64,000 bases of DNA from Chloroflexota bacterium (GCA_012798455.1 JAAZNC010000049.1:1-64000), one strand, 5' to 3'; shown: positions 1 through 10,853, counted from the first letter of the stretch. Notes: a model not told the origin generated them from the letters alone. Program-made: numbers and translations.

Positions 1-17
1 AGCCGGCATGGCTCTTC

Positions 18-2019
<2,002 letters not shown>

Positions 2020-2110
2020 TCTATAAGTCCTTTTTTGTTTTCATCAATACTAGTCATTTTACAATGATCTGGCTCGGACCAATTGAGATATTTTACTAGA
2101 TTTCATTTTA

Positions 2111-2150
2111 TTGAAAAAAAAAGGAGTTGGGAAAAACCAACTCCTTTTCA
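2111..2150 (-). terminator. Intrinsic terminator of the EF-G-like gene
   Basis: A perfect 12-bp hairpin (arms 2119-2130 and 2137-2148, six-base loop) lies just after the EF-G-like stop codon. On the minus strand the second arm runs into a stretch of T, giving a textbook rho-independent terminator that separates this gene from the LOG-proS pair. Confidence 0.92.
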
Positions 2151-2167
2151 GCATCGCTACAACATGA

Positions 2168-4240
2168 TCAACTTTCTTTTGCTGCGTCTTCTTTGGCTTT
2201 CTTCTCAATGATCTCATTGGTGATGTGGGATGGGACTGTTTCATAATGGGAGAATTCCATGTTGAAAATGCCACGCCCACCCGTGATGGAACGAAGATCG
2301 GTCGTATAGCGCTGCATTTCAGACAGCGGAACATTTGCGGTTACGGTGGATTGACCTTTTTCGGTGTCCATACCCTGAACACGGGCACGGCGGGTATTCA
2401 TGTCACCCAGAATATCGCCCATGTTTTCTTCAGGAACGATCACTTTAACCTGCATGATGGGTTCCAATAGCACCGGGGTTGCATCTTTAAAGGCAAGTTT
2501 GAAGGCTTCGCGACCTGCAATTTCAAAAGCGATCGGTTTTGAATCAACCGGATGTTCTTTCCCATCGAAAACTTCGACTTTGATACCGGTAACGGTATAT
2601 CCAGCAATGATACCTTCTTTCATCACGTTGCGGATTCCTTTTTCGATGGCGGGCATATAGCTGGATGAAATGGAGCCACCGAAGATGGCGTTGACAAATT
2701 CAAAAGCATCGCCTTCCAGCGGTTCTACCCGTAAATGGACCTCACCGAATTGACCGGCACCACCGGATTGTTTCTTATGGCGATGCATGGCGCTGGCTTT
2801 CTTGGTGATGGTTTCCTTGTATGGCACTTTAGGAATGGTGATATCCAAACCAACCTGAAATTTGGATTCTGCCCGGCGGATAGCAACATCGATGTGCTGG
2901 TCACCCATACCCTGCAGAATGGTCTGGTTGGTGGAAGGTTCTTGATGCCAGGATAAGGTCATATCTTCTTCGCACAGGCGGGTCAGAGCAGGGCTGATCT
3001 TGGTAGAATCTGCCTGGGTCTTGGGGAAGATGGCGACCTGAAATAATGAAGTAGGATATTCAGGAATGTGGACCTTTACAGGATGTCCTTTATCGCACAG
3101 GGTATTGCCGGTGGCAGTAACGGTTAGTTTGGGACAGACACCAATATCACCACTATGGATCAGTTTTACCTGAATATTCTCTTTACCACGAGGAATATAG
3201 ACATTCCCAATACGTTCTTCAGTATCTTTGCTGGAGTTCCAGATACGACTATCGGCGCTGATCATCCCTGAAAAAACGCGGAAATAAGTTTGTTTTCCGA
3301 CGAAGGGATCCGCAGTGGTTTTCCATACATAAGCGGCTAGAGGACCGCCATCATTGGCAGAAAGAATTTCCTCACCTGCTACTCCATCGACTTTGACCTC
3401 TCCAGCCACCAGATCGGGGGAGGGGAACATATCGATGATTGTATTAAGTAAAGGAAGAACGCCGATTTCTTTTTCTCCGGCACTGACAAGAACGGGGATG
3501 AATTCCCCTTTTCTTACTACTGCGGTTAACCCTTTTACGATTTCTTCAGCAGAAAGTTCACCTGATTCAAGATATTTTTCCAGTAAGGAATCATCCCCTT
3601 CAGCAGCAGCTTCCACCAATTCCATATGGGCTTCTTCTGCAGCACTTTGCAGATCGGCAGGAATGACTTCGGGAGTTTTGCCATCGCCTTTGTATGCTTT
3701 CATGGAAAGCAGGTCAATGACCCCTTGGAAATCCTGTTTTTCTCCCCAGGGGAGCTGAATCTTGATGAGGCGGGTGGAAGAACGTTCCTCAACGCTAGCG
3801 AGTGCTTTATTGAAATCGGCATTCTCGCGATCCATTTTATTGATGAGCACAAAACGAGGTAGACTGAACTTGTCACAATAATTCCACGCAATTTCAGTGC
3901 CGACCTCGTATCCGGAGACGGCATCCACAACTACCACAGCGCCTTCCACCACGCTCAAGGCGGAGATCATCTCACCGACGAAATCGGTATACCCCGGGGT
4001 ATCGAGGAAATTGATCTTGGTGTCTTTGTGTTCGATGGGAATAACGGAGGAATAGAGTGAAATGCTGCGACGAACTTCTTCTTCGTCAAAATCGCTGGCA
4101 GTGGTACCTTCGTTGATGTTGCCCATGCGGGTGGTTGCGCCAGTGATATGTAAAAATGCTTCGGTAAGAATGGTTTTGCCTGCACTGCTATGTGAAACTA
4201 AAGCGATATTTCTTATGTTGCCAGTACTGTATTCTTTCAT
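2168..4240 (-). CDS. Elongation factor G-family GTPase (EF-G2-like paralogue)
   Basis: A 690-residue translational GTPase. The G domain shows a P-loop SHSSAGKT (residues about 16-23), switch I with INEGTTASDFDEEE, G3 DTPGYTDF and G4 NKMD. Domains II-V follow, with domain IV around PKVPYKETI and the C-terminal GRGIFNMEFSHYE. Canonical EF-G has AHIDAGKTTTTE in the P-loop; the SHSSAGKT form is that of the second EF-G family (EF-G2/EF-G-like), so this is probably a paralogue and not the main translocase. It may work in translocation, recycling or stress; the sequence does not decide. It is monocistronic, with a sigma70 promoter at 4281-4309 and a terminator at 2111-2150. The ATG follows AAAGGGTAATATTA. 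Confidence 0.88.
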   Translation of the reverse strand: MKEYSTGNIRNIALVSHSSAGKTILTEAFLHITGATTRMGNINEGTTASDFDEEEVRRSISLYSSVIPIEHKDTKINFLDTPGYTDFVGEMISALSVVEGAVVVVDAVSGYEVGTEIAWNYCDKFSLPRFVLINKMDRENADFNKALASVEERSSTRLIKIQLPWGEKQDFQGVIDLLSMKAYKGDGKTPEVIPADLQSAAEEAHMELVEAAAEGDDSLLEKYLESGELSAEEIVKGLTAVVRKGEFIPVLVSAGEKEIGVLPLLNTIIDMFPSPDLVAGEVKVDGVAGEEILSANDGGPLAAYVWKTTADPFVGKQTYFRVFSGMISADSRIWNSSKDTEERIGNVYIPRGKENIQVKLIHSGDIGVCPKLTVTATGNTLCDKGHPVKVHIPEYPTSLFQVAIFPKTQADSTKISPALTRLCEEDMTLSWHQEPSTNQTILQGMGDQHIDVAIRRAESKFQVGLDITIPKVPYKETITKKASAMHRHKKQSGGAGQFGEVHLRVEPLEGDAFEFVNAIFGGSISSSYMPAIEKGIRNVMKEGIIAGYTVTGIKVEVFDGKEHPVDSKPIAFEIAGREAFKLAFKDATPVLLEPIMQVKVIVPEENMGDILGDMNTRRARVQGMDTEKGQSTVTANVPLSEMQRYTTDLRSITGGRGIFNMEFSHYETVPSHITNEIIEKKAKEDAAKES

Positions 4241-4280
4241 TAATATTACCCTTTATGAGAGATATGATAACAACTTGCTT

Positions 4281-4309
4281 ATTTTAAGATGAATCGCTTC
4301 AAATGTCAA
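4281..4309 (-). promoter_or_regulatory. Sigma70-type promoter of the EF-G-like gene
   Basis: On the minus strand a consensus -35 TTGACA (4304-4309) stands exactly 17 bases from a -10 TAAAAT (4281-4286). The start codon is 41 bases downstream of the -10. The MITE-like element begins only 12 bases upstream of the -35. Confidence 0.8.
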
Positions 4310-4320
4310 AGCATGCATAT

Positions 4321-4440
4321 TGAGGGTGTTGAAAAACATGTTAAAAATTGTAAAACCACTCGGTTTTTAGCCAAATATGGTGGTTTACAGAAGAAAAACT
4401 ACCGGAAAATCCGAAAAATATGACTTTTTCCACACCCTCG
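4321..4440. mobile_element. MITE-like element with terminal inverted repeats
   Basis: About 119 bp bounded by near-perfect 15-base inverted repeats: GAGGGTGTTGAAAAA at 4322-4336 and, on the other strand, GAGGGTGTGGAAAAA at 4425-4439 (one mismatch). The flanks carry the same GCATAT at 4315-4320 and 4440-4445, as expected of a target duplication. There is no coding potential. The interior is itself folded, with GTAAAACCAC (4350-4359) facing GTGGTTTAC, so the whole element can form a long hairpin. This fits a non-autonomous transposon relic; no transposase is present in the window. It fills most of the 288-base gap between nrdG and the EF-G-like gene. Confidence 0.7.
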
Positions 4441-4528
4441 CATATCTTTCACTGTTATTATGAATTCTTTAAATTTCTGAATGAGAACCATGAAAGATTA
4501 TTGATTTGCGGTTGCTTAGTTAAATCAT

Positions 4529-5215
4529 TCATCGAATAACACAGGTTTGTACATATTTTGATAATTCTTCTGCAATTTCTGGTAATTCCGCATTTTTCTG
4601 TTCTAAATCCGTCGTAATAACACGTTGAGAGAAATTTTGATTTAATTTCTGCAAGAACAATCTCTTTGCCCCTTTAACCATTATTGCAATAGAGAGCAAA
4701 TCCGCTTTATTTAATAGGTCCCAATCAATTGTGGTTCGAAATTCGTAATCAACTTTTGAGTTAATGACCAGATGAACACTTCTTTGAATTAGTTTAATGG
4801 AAACTGTTTGTCCTACAACAAAGTCATATTTGTTTATTGGTGCTTTGATATCCATTGCTATATAATCAATCCATTTATTCAGAATGAGCTTTTCCAGAAT
4901 ATCGGGATTGCTTCCATTGGTGTCTAATTTTATACAATAACCCAGTGCTTTAATGTCAGTTATTAAATCGATGATGTCTGGGTGTATGGTCGGTTCACCT
5001 CCGCTGATAGTGACAGCATCTAAGAGTTTTTGTCTTTTTCTCAAGAAATTAATAACGATGGAAGATGGAATTCGTTCTGAAAATCTTTCGGGTTGTACTA
5101 ATTCAGGATTGTGACAATATGGGCAGCGAAAATTGCATCCCTGAAGAAAAACAACAGCGCATATCTTTCCGGGATAATCAACTAGAGAAACCTTTTGAAA
5201 ACCACCAATTTTCAT
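4529..5215 (-). CDS. nrdG: Anaerobic ribonucleotide reductase activating protein
   Basis: Radical SAM activase that installs the glycyl radical on NrdD. The iron-sulfur motif CNFRCPYC (CxxxCxxC) follows the family start KIGGFQKVSLVDYPGK, and SGGEPTIHPD is the SAM-binding GGE region; this is the longer NrdG2/TIGR02495 type. I place the start at the ATG at 5215, giving 228 residues: it overlaps the nrdD stop as ATGA and is the first residue of the conserved N-terminus. A longer frame back to 5320 would only read through the end of nrdD. The four-base overlap implies translational coupling with nrdD. Confidence 0.93.
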   Translation of the reverse strand: MKIGGFQKVSLVDYPGKICAVVFLQGCNFRCPYCHNPELVQPERFSERIPSSIVINFLRKRQKLLDAVTISGGEPTIHPDIIDLITDIKALGYCIKLDTNGSNPDILEKLILNKWIDYIAMDIKAPINKYDFVVGQTVSIKLIQRSVHLVINSKVDYEFRTTIDWDLLNKADLLSIAIMVKGAKRLFLQKLNQNFSQRVITTDLEQKNAELPEIAEELSKYVQTCVIR

Positions 5216-7302
5216 GATTGAACTTTGAATTTCCTTCTCATCTTGAATTCTGCTTTTTTCCCATTGTTCCATTGTTTGACCGGTCGTAAATAGCCGACCA
5301 CACGTGAATAAACTTCGCAAAATTCACCACATTCACTACATACGGTTACTTCCCCAGGCAAGTAACCGTGATTGGGACAAATACTGAAGCTGGGTGTGAT
5401 CGTAAAATAGGGTAGGTGATATGTTTCACATATCTTTTTAACCAAGATTTTTACAATGGCAGGGTCTGATATTTTCTCTCCGAGATAGAAATGCAAAACA
5501 GTACCGCCTGTATATTTCGATTGAAGGGCATCTTGTAATTCCAGTACCTCAAAAATGTCATCACTAAAATTGACAGGTAATTGTGTCGAATTTGTGTAGA
5601 ATGGTTCTTTTACATCCTTCCCAATCCCATTGGCAAAATTACAACCATCAAAGATTTTTTTATCAAGAAGAGCAAGTCGATAGGAGGTACTTTCAGCAGG
5701 AGTCGCTTCAAGATTGTAATTATTTCCGGTTTCCTCCTGAAATCGAAGCAACTGCTCACGCATATAATCAAGAATTCTTTCCGCTAATTTTTCGCCTTCA
5801 GGAGATGAAATATCCTGACCGAGTAGATTGAGCAATGCTTCATTCATACCTACAACACCAATGGTAGAAAAATGATTTTTCCAGTAGAAGCCAGTTTGAG
5901 ATTTAATCGCCCGCAGGTAATATTTAGAATATGGATATAAGTTCCCATCCGTATATTTTTCCAGGACTTTTCTTTTAATTTCAAGGCTATCTTTGGCTAA
6001 CTTCATAAGCTCATGAAGTTTTTTTAAAAAACCATTTTCGTTTTTCTGGGTGAAACCAATACGGGCTAGATTTATAGTTACCACACCAATTGAACCGGTT
6101 AATGGATTTGAACCAAACAGGCCACCACCACGTCTCTTTAACATGCGATTGTCGATTCTCAATCGGCAGCACATGGAGCGTGCATCTTCAGGATTCATAT
6201 CAGAATTGATGAAATTTGAAAAGTACGGTAACCCATATTTTGCAGTGACTTCCCACAATTGATGGATCGAATTTCTATCCCAATCAAAATCTTTTGTAAT
6301 GCAATAGGTGGGAATGGGGAAAGTAAATACTCGACCTTTGGCATCTCCTTCAACCATGACTTCCAACAATGCTTTATTCAGGATATCCATCTCCTGCTGG
6401 AAACTACTATATGGTTTATTCATCAGGTTTCCCCCGATCACTGCTGCTTGGTTGGCATAATAAGATGGAACTGTTAGATCCAGCGTAATATTTGTGAATG
6501 GAGTTTGGAAACCCACCCTGGTAGGAATGTTGATATTGTAAATAAATTCTTGTAAAGATTGTTTTACTTCTTGATAGGATAAATGGTCGTAGTATATAAA
6601 TGGTGCAAGCAAGGTGTCAAAATTACTGAATGCTTGTGCTCCGGCAGCTTCGCCCTGCAAAGTATAGAAGAAGTTCACAATTTGCCCTAATGCAGTTCTT
6701 AAATGTTTAGGTGCTCTACTGGAGATTTTTCCTTCGACTCCTGTGAATCCAACGGTAATCAGATCATATAGATCCCATCCTACACAATAAGCAGATAAGA
6801 GGTTAAGGTCATGAATATGAAAATCTCCATTCATATGTGCTAAACATATTTTCTCCGGATAAATAACATTAAGCCAATAATTTTTTGTTACCTCGGATGA
6901 AACATAATAGTTTAATCCTTGAAGAGAAAAAGCCATATTGCTGTTTTCTTTTACCAGCCAATCGGATCTTTGAAGATAATTGTCAACCAATCCGTTATTG
7001 ATCTTGTTCGCAATCTCTCTTATTTTTTTGTGCTGGTCGCGATAAATAATATATGCTTTGGCTGTTTTTTTATAGCGTGAATCTATTAGAACATTTTCCA
7101 CAATGTCTTGGATCAATTCGACATTGGGAATGGACGCGATTTTTTTTTGAGAAGCCAATCTGATTACTTTTTTCCCTAATCTTTCTGATTCTTTCTCCCC
7201 AAATTCTCCAGTCACTGATCCGGCTTTACAAATGGCATTGATGATTTTCTGCTGGTCAAATGGTACGATGCTTCCGTTGCGTTTGATGATGGTAGTGAAC
7301 AT
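5212..7302 (-). CDS. nrdD: Anaerobic (class III) ribonucleoside-triphosphate reductase
   Basis: Oxygen-sensitive glycyl radical enzyme that reduces NTPs to dNTPs. The N-terminal ATP cone (RNGSIVPFDQQKIINAICKA, first 95 residues) is the allosteric domain. The C-terminus has the zinc site (CPNHG and CSECGEFC) followed by the glycyl radical motif RVVGYLRPV, about 30 residues from the end. The start is the ATG at 7302, with AGGAGG five bases upstream; a TTG at 7320 would lie inside that Shine-Dalgarno region. The protein is 696 residues, normal for the family. It heads an nrdD-nrdG operon behind a cobalamin riboswitch, so expression should fall when B12 is plentiful. It contains no cobalamin-binding feature. 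Confidence 0.96.
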   Translation of the reverse strand: MFTTIIKRNGSIVPFDQQKIINAICKAGSVTGEFGEKESERLGKKVIRLASQKKIASIPNVELIQDIVENVLIDSRYKKTAKAYIIYRDQHKKIREIANKINNGLVDNYLQRSDWLVKENSNMAFSLQGLNYYVSSEVTKNYWLNVIYPEKICLAHMNGDFHIHDLNLLSAYCVGWDLYDLITVGFTGVEGKISSRAPKHLRTALGQIVNFFYTLQGEAAGAQAFSNFDTLLAPFIYYDHLSYQEVKQSLQEFIYNINIPTRVGFQTPFTNITLDLTVPSYYANQAAVIGGNLMNKPYSSFQQEMDILNKALLEVMVEGDAKGRVFTFPIPTYCITKDFDWDRNSIHQLWEVTAKYGLPYFSNFINSDMNPEDARSMCCRLRIDNRMLKRRGGGLFGSNPLTGSIGVVTINLARIGFTQKNENGFLKKLHELMKLAKDSLEIKRKVLEKYTDGNLYPYSKYYLRAIKSQTGFYWKNHFSTIGVVGMNEALLNLLGQDISSPEGEKLAERILDYMREQLLRFQEETGNNYNLEATPAESTSYRLALLDKKIFDGCNFANGIGKDVKEPFYTNSTQLPVNFSDDIFEVLELQDALQSKYTGGTVLHFYLGEKISDPAIVKILVKKICETYHLPYFTITPSFSICPNHGYLPGEVTVCSECGEFCEVYSRVVGYLRPVKQWNNGKKAEFKMRRKFKVQS

Positions 7303-7320
7303 ACTTCCTCCTACTAACAA

Positions 7321-7349
7321 ATAAAAACACCTGGCGTCAATGCCAAGTG
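7321..7349 (-). terminator. Riboswitch expression-platform terminator
   Basis: An 8-bp hairpin (minus-strand arms 7349-7342 and 7335-7328, one G-U pair, loop 7341-7336) is followed directly by TTTTTAT and then, within 12 bases, by the nrdD Shine-Dalgarno. Bases 7334-7340, which cover the loop and the first two bases of the 3' arm, are exactly complementary to 7365-7371 in the aptamer tail, a 7-bp candidate for an antiterminator or a loop-loop contact. Confidence 0.8.
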
Positions 7350-7447
7350 CTAATTTAAGTCGGCTTGACGCGAGCCAATAAAATTGAATGGGATCGGACT
7401 ATACCGTTGCGCGACAGTACCGGATTTTCACCGGATTTCACCATTTT
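7328..7447 (-). promoter_or_regulatory. Cobalamin riboswitch upstream of nrdDG
   Basis: On the minus strand the leader reads GGTGAAATCC, then GGTGAAAATCCGG, then ACTGTCGCGCAACGGTA. This is the conserved J3/4-P4-P5-P6 core of cobalamin riboswitches (GGUGaaAauCCgg, aCUG, CGCAAC). A degenerate B12-box-like AAGCCGAC (7367-7360) follows near the 3' end. The element is short, about 120 nt, with no room for a full peripheral P1-P2 at the 5' side, so it resembles the compact variants. A terminator closes it. The expected behaviour is termination when cobalamin is bound. Confidence 0.8.
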
Positions 7448-7462
7448 TATTTTGTTGGGATA

Positions 7463-7471
7463 ATACTAGCA
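7463..7471 (-). promoter_or_regulatory. Candidate extended -10 of nrdDG
   Basis: Minus-strand TGCTAGTAT (an extended -10, TGn plus TAGTAT) lies just upstream of the riboswitch and would start the transcript near 7456. No good -35 is visible. The nrdR-nrdJ promoter uses the very similar TGCTAGAAT. Confidence 0.4.
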
Positions 7472-7565
7472 TAGTAACCCAAGAAAATAACTGCCGAAAC
7501 TTAAAGTTTTCATATTTTTAATAATAGAATTGGAATAAGACAATGTCTTTGGAAAATGGTAGAAG

Positions 7566-8132
7566 ATGAAATCAATAAAAAGGAAATATCATTTTTTTCG
7601 CAGTTATCATGCAGATCCTCCCTGGGATACCAATGTATCGCCTCCTGAACTGATTAATTTTCTAACTTATCGCCTCCCAGGCAGAGCATTGGACATTGGT
7701 TGCGGGACCGGCACAAATTTAATATGTTTGGCGGAACATGGCTGGCAAGCGGAAGGGATCGACTATATCCGTGAAGCAGTTCGAAAAGCCAGACGAAAAT
7801 TACAGGATAAAAAACTTGTACTATCTGTATATTACGGTGATTTCTTGACCTCGACCAGGTTGCAGGGTTACTATGATTTGATTCTGGACATTGGTTGTTA
7901 TCACAGCCTTCCGGATGAAGATAAACGTAGTTATGAAAAAAAGATCACGAATTTGCTGGCGCGGCAGGGCTATTTGCTGATGCATGGATATCTAAAATCC
8001 GATTCACCACGGCGAGGGATCACACAGAAAGATATCGAATTGCTATCAACACGATTTCGTATGGATTTTGCAGAGAGGGGAACCGGGTTGCACGAACGCC
8101 CTTCTATCTGGATGTTATTCAGACGGGAGTAG
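7566..8132 (+). CDS. Class I SAM-dependent methyltransferase
   Basis: A 188-residue protein with the class I methyltransferase fold. Motif I is ALDIGCGTGTN (about residues 39-49), followed by the acidic strand end EGIDYI and motif IV LILDIGCYH. It belongs to the general small-molecule or thiopurine-like methyltransferase group; the substrate cannot be read from sequence. It is alone on the plus strand, divergent from nrdDG, and its last 18 bases overlap tail-to-tail with the convergent CCA-adding fusion gene. Confidence 0.75.
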   Translation: MKSIKRKYHFFRSYHADPPWDTNVSPPELINFLTYRLPGRALDIGCGTGTNLICLAEHGWQAEGIDYIREAVRKARRKLQDKKLVLSVYYGDFLTSTRLQGYYDLILDIGCYHSLPDEDKRSYEKKITNLLARQGYLLMHGYLKSDSPRRGITQKDIELLSTRFRMDFAERGTGLHERPSIWMLFRRE

Positions 8133-10772
8133 CCCCTGTTTGTGCAGGTTTCCCAAGATAGTTTGCAGCAATTGCTGTTCTTCATCACGTGAGATTACGT
8201 TATTGTCGATCCAGGCTGCTTGGAGTAATTGGTTGATGAGTTTGTATACTGGTCCGGGCAAAATTCCCATTTTTTTTAAATCATTACCACTAGTGTATGG
8301 TTTTAGTTTGATCCATTCATCTTGGAAGAGGTCTAATAGGCTCACGATTTTATCGTTATCGTAGAAAAGAGTTTGAAGTGCAACCAGAGTATAAGTGGGG
8401 ATGCCTTTGAGCAGGAAATAAATATCACTGTTTTTTTTATCCATTATCTGAGGTAATTCTTGCAACAAATGCTGTGTTTGATTGACACTTTTCTGAATGA
8501 CTCGGGGCAGCTTTAAGCGTTTCATGATATGTTGAACGCCTTCTCTAGCCTGCATGCTTAGAAGAATGGTATAACGGATGATCATTTCAACAGGAGTGTT
8601 TCCCACTTTTTGGGGTAAATGCCATTTTTCACCAGCTTCTTTTCTTAAAGCAGATTGCAGCAGTATGGCAATCTTTTTCGAAAAAGAGAAACCAGGGTCG
8701 ATGGCTTCAAGCAACCCAAGCTGCTGTAAGCGTCTGAAAATATCCACTGCAAGTCTTTCCTGCAGAATTTGGTCGAACTCATGGCGCAAGCGATCGCCAG
8801 AAACCTGTTTCAGCAGTGGTTTGGCTTCTTGCAGCAATTGCAGGGTGCGTTCTTCGATAGTGAAACCAAAGCGCTGTTCGAACCGTACGGCACGCAGTAT
8901 GCGAGTTGGATCATCTACAAATGATAGAGAATGAAGAACACGAATGATGCCATTTTGCAGATCATCCAATCCACCCCAGTAATTGTAGAGTTCCCCATAA
9001 TGTCTTCCATCCAAGCGTAGTGCCAGTGTATTGATGGAAAAATCACGGCGCAACAAGTCGAGCTTGATGCTGCTCAATTTAATAATTGGCAGAGCACTGG
9101 GATTCTTATAGAATTCAGTGCGGGCGCTGATCAGATCAACGGACCTGGGAAGATCGCCTTTAGAAGAGGTACCCAGTTTGGTATTAAGCTTTTCCCCATC
9201 AATAAACCATTTGGCAGTACCAAATTGACGGTGGAAAGTAATTCTCCCTCCGAGGGTTTGGGTGAGATGCTGCGAGAGGTCAATGGCATTCCCTTCAACG
9301 ACCAGATCAAGATCAAGAATAGGAGATTTCAGGAGAATATCCCTGACCACGCCCCCAACCAGATAGACATGCATGTGCATAGCATGAGCTATCTCAGCGA
9401 TCGATTTCAGCAGTTTCAACTGGTTGGAACTGAGGTGCTCCTCCAATTGAAGGGAAAGATTCATTTTTTCAATGTTCGTTGAAGGTGTGCCGGAATATGC
9501 CTTGAGCAAGTCGGTGCGCGTGACGATACCGATGATCTTCTCACTCTGGCTATCTACTACCGGAATCTGTCCCCAATTCGATTTAGCCATGATCTGATGC
9601 AGTTCGTCAAGAGAGGTTTCAGGGTGAACGGAATAATTACCAGCTTCCATCAAACTGCCAGCAGGCAGATCCATTTTGTGTGCCAAAGCTCGATCGACCG
9701 CACGGCGGGTTAATAAACCAAGCACTTTATCATGATCGACAACCGGAAATCCTTCATAACCAAAGCGTTGCATTAATTGCATGGCTTCCTGCGATTTGGT
9801 GACTGGATTGAGCAGCAGGGGGTTCTTGGACATGATCTGTTTTACCGTAATTGAGGGGTAGATGTATTCATCAAGCGATGCGACGAAGTCCTTTTCGAGT
9901 TCAGGGAGGTCTTTTTTATGGGAACCATTTTTGCGAATCAAGGCGGCTGCAGCTCGCGGATGTCCTCCGCCACCGAATTTCTCTGCAATGGCTGCTACGT
10001 TGATCTGATCACTCACCGAGCGAGCGACAAAACGGATACCTTCTTTGGTTTTTACAAAGATAAATAACCCGTCGGGATCATAAAGATCACATAATTTATG
10101 CGCGATACTGGAAACCTCATCTTCCAGGAACTCCGCATCAACGCTGGATACCATGATGCGTTGTTTCTTCAGTTCTAGCACCTGGTTGTTCTTGATCAGC
10201 ATATCCAGGACTTTCTGTTGGTTGGCAGAAAGAGAAGGATTAAGAAAATTGGCTGCGATTTTCAAACTGGCACCCTGGGCCAATAAAAATGCGACAGCCT
10301 GAGCATCACGTGCGGTGGTACTGGTATAGGTAAGCGAGCCAGTATCCTCATAAATTCCCAACAATAACAGCGTAGCCTGGATCATGCTTAGATTGCTGTT
10401 ATGCTCCATCAAGTGTTCCACAAAGTAAGTGGTACAGGCACCGGTCTGTATGGCGTTGAATTCCCAATTGGGATCAAGATCGTCTCTGATCTTGTGGTGA
10501 TCAAATATGCAGATATGGGTATCTTTTCCTGTACCTTTTATGGTAACCAGTGACTGTGTATCCACCAAGGTGATGGTTTGAATATTTTGTTTAGGGAGCG
10601 CTTGGGGAAGAATGAAAGGCAGTTCAAAGCGGTAACTATTATAGAATTGTTGGACATTACGGTTCAATGTATTGGGTAAAATGGGATAGGCACGGTCTTC
10701 TAGCAGGTAAGCCCCTAATATGGAAGCAAACCCATCGAAATCTGCCTGTTCATGGGTCATAATGATATCCAT
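8115..10772 (-). CDS. DHH/DHHA1-CBS-CBS-tRNA nucleotidyltransferase fusion
   Basis: An 885-residue fusion. Residues 1-150 are a DHH phosphoesterase (THEQADFDG, DTQS, DHHK); about 220-290 is DHHA1 with FGGGGHPRAAAA; about 305-430 holds two CBS domains; from about 470 on is a class II tRNA nucleotidyltransferase/poly(A) polymerase with VYLVGGVVRDILL, the catalytic DLDLV and RRDFSINTLALR. Proteins of this order are known as CCA-adding or A-adding enzymes in several phyla. The DHH part would hydrolyse small (oligo/cyclic) nucleotides or 3' ends, and CBS domains usually bind adenine nucleotides. All key residues of both catalytic parts are present. The role in tRNA 3'-end synthesis is inferred; whether it adds CCA or only A is open. 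Confidence 0.9.
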   Translation of the reverse strand: MDIIMTHEQADFDGFASILGAYLLEDRAYPILPNTLNRNVQQFYNSYRFELPFILPQALPKQNIQTITLVDTQSLVTIKGTGKDTHICIFDHHKIRDDLDPNWEFNAIQTGACTTYFVEHLMEHNSNLSMIQATLLLLGIYEDTGSLTYTSTTARDAQAVAFLLAQGASLKIAANFLNPSLSANQQKVLDMLIKNNQVLELKKQRIMVSSVDAEFLEDEVSSIAHKLCDLYDPDGLFIFVKTKEGIRFVARSVSDQINVAAIAEKFGGGGHPRAAAALIRKNGSHKKDLPELEKDFVASLDEYIYPSITVKQIMSKNPLLLNPVTKSQEAMQLMQRFGYEGFPVVDHDKVLGLLTRRAVDRALAHKMDLPAGSLMEAGNYSVHPETSLDELHQIMAKSNWGQIPVVDSQSEKIIGIVTRTDLLKAYSGTPSTNIEKMNLSLQLEEHLSSNQLKLLKSIAEIAHAMHMHVYLVGGVVRDILLKSPILDLDLVVEGNAIDLSQHLTQTLGGRITFHRQFGTAKWFIDGEKLNTKLGTSSKGDLPRSVDLISARTEFYKNPSALPIIKLSSIKLDLLRRDFSINTLALRLDGRHYGELYNYWGGLDDLQNGIIRVLHSLSFVDDPTRILRAVRFEQRFGFTIEERTLQLLQEAKPLLKQVSGDRLRHEFDQILQERLAVDIFRRLQQLGLLEAIDPGFSFSKKIAILLQSALRKEAGEKWHLPQKVGNTPVEMIIRYTILLSMQAREGVQHIMKRLKLPRVIQKSVNQTQHLLQELPQIMDKKNSDIYFLLKGIPTYTLVALQTLFYDNDKIVSLLDLFQDEWIKLKPYTSGNDLKKMGILPGPVYKLINQLLQAAWIDNNVISRDEEQQLLQTILGNLHKQGLLPSE

Positions 10773-10818
10773 ATGTCTATTCTAATCCTTTTCTTAGAAA
10801 TTAAGAGGCTTGTACCTG

Positions 10819-10824
10819 TATAAT
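10819..10824 (+). promoter_or_regulatory. Candidate -10 box of the ThiF/MoeB gene
   Basis: A consensus TATAAT 30 bases ahead of the start codon, in the 81-base gap between two divergent genes. No convincing -35 at 16-18 bases. Confidence 0.35.
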
Positions 10825-10853
10825 GCACGCAATACAATATTTCAGAGGAAAAA

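Noticed and set aside
5216-5320. A longer N-terminus for NrdG
   Set aside because: It reads through the end of nrdD in another frame; the ATGA overlap and the conserved family start mark 5215.
7321-7460. A tRNA or small RNA gene ahead of nrdD
   Set aside because: The structured segment matches a cobalamin riboswitch core and a terminator, with no cloverleaf.
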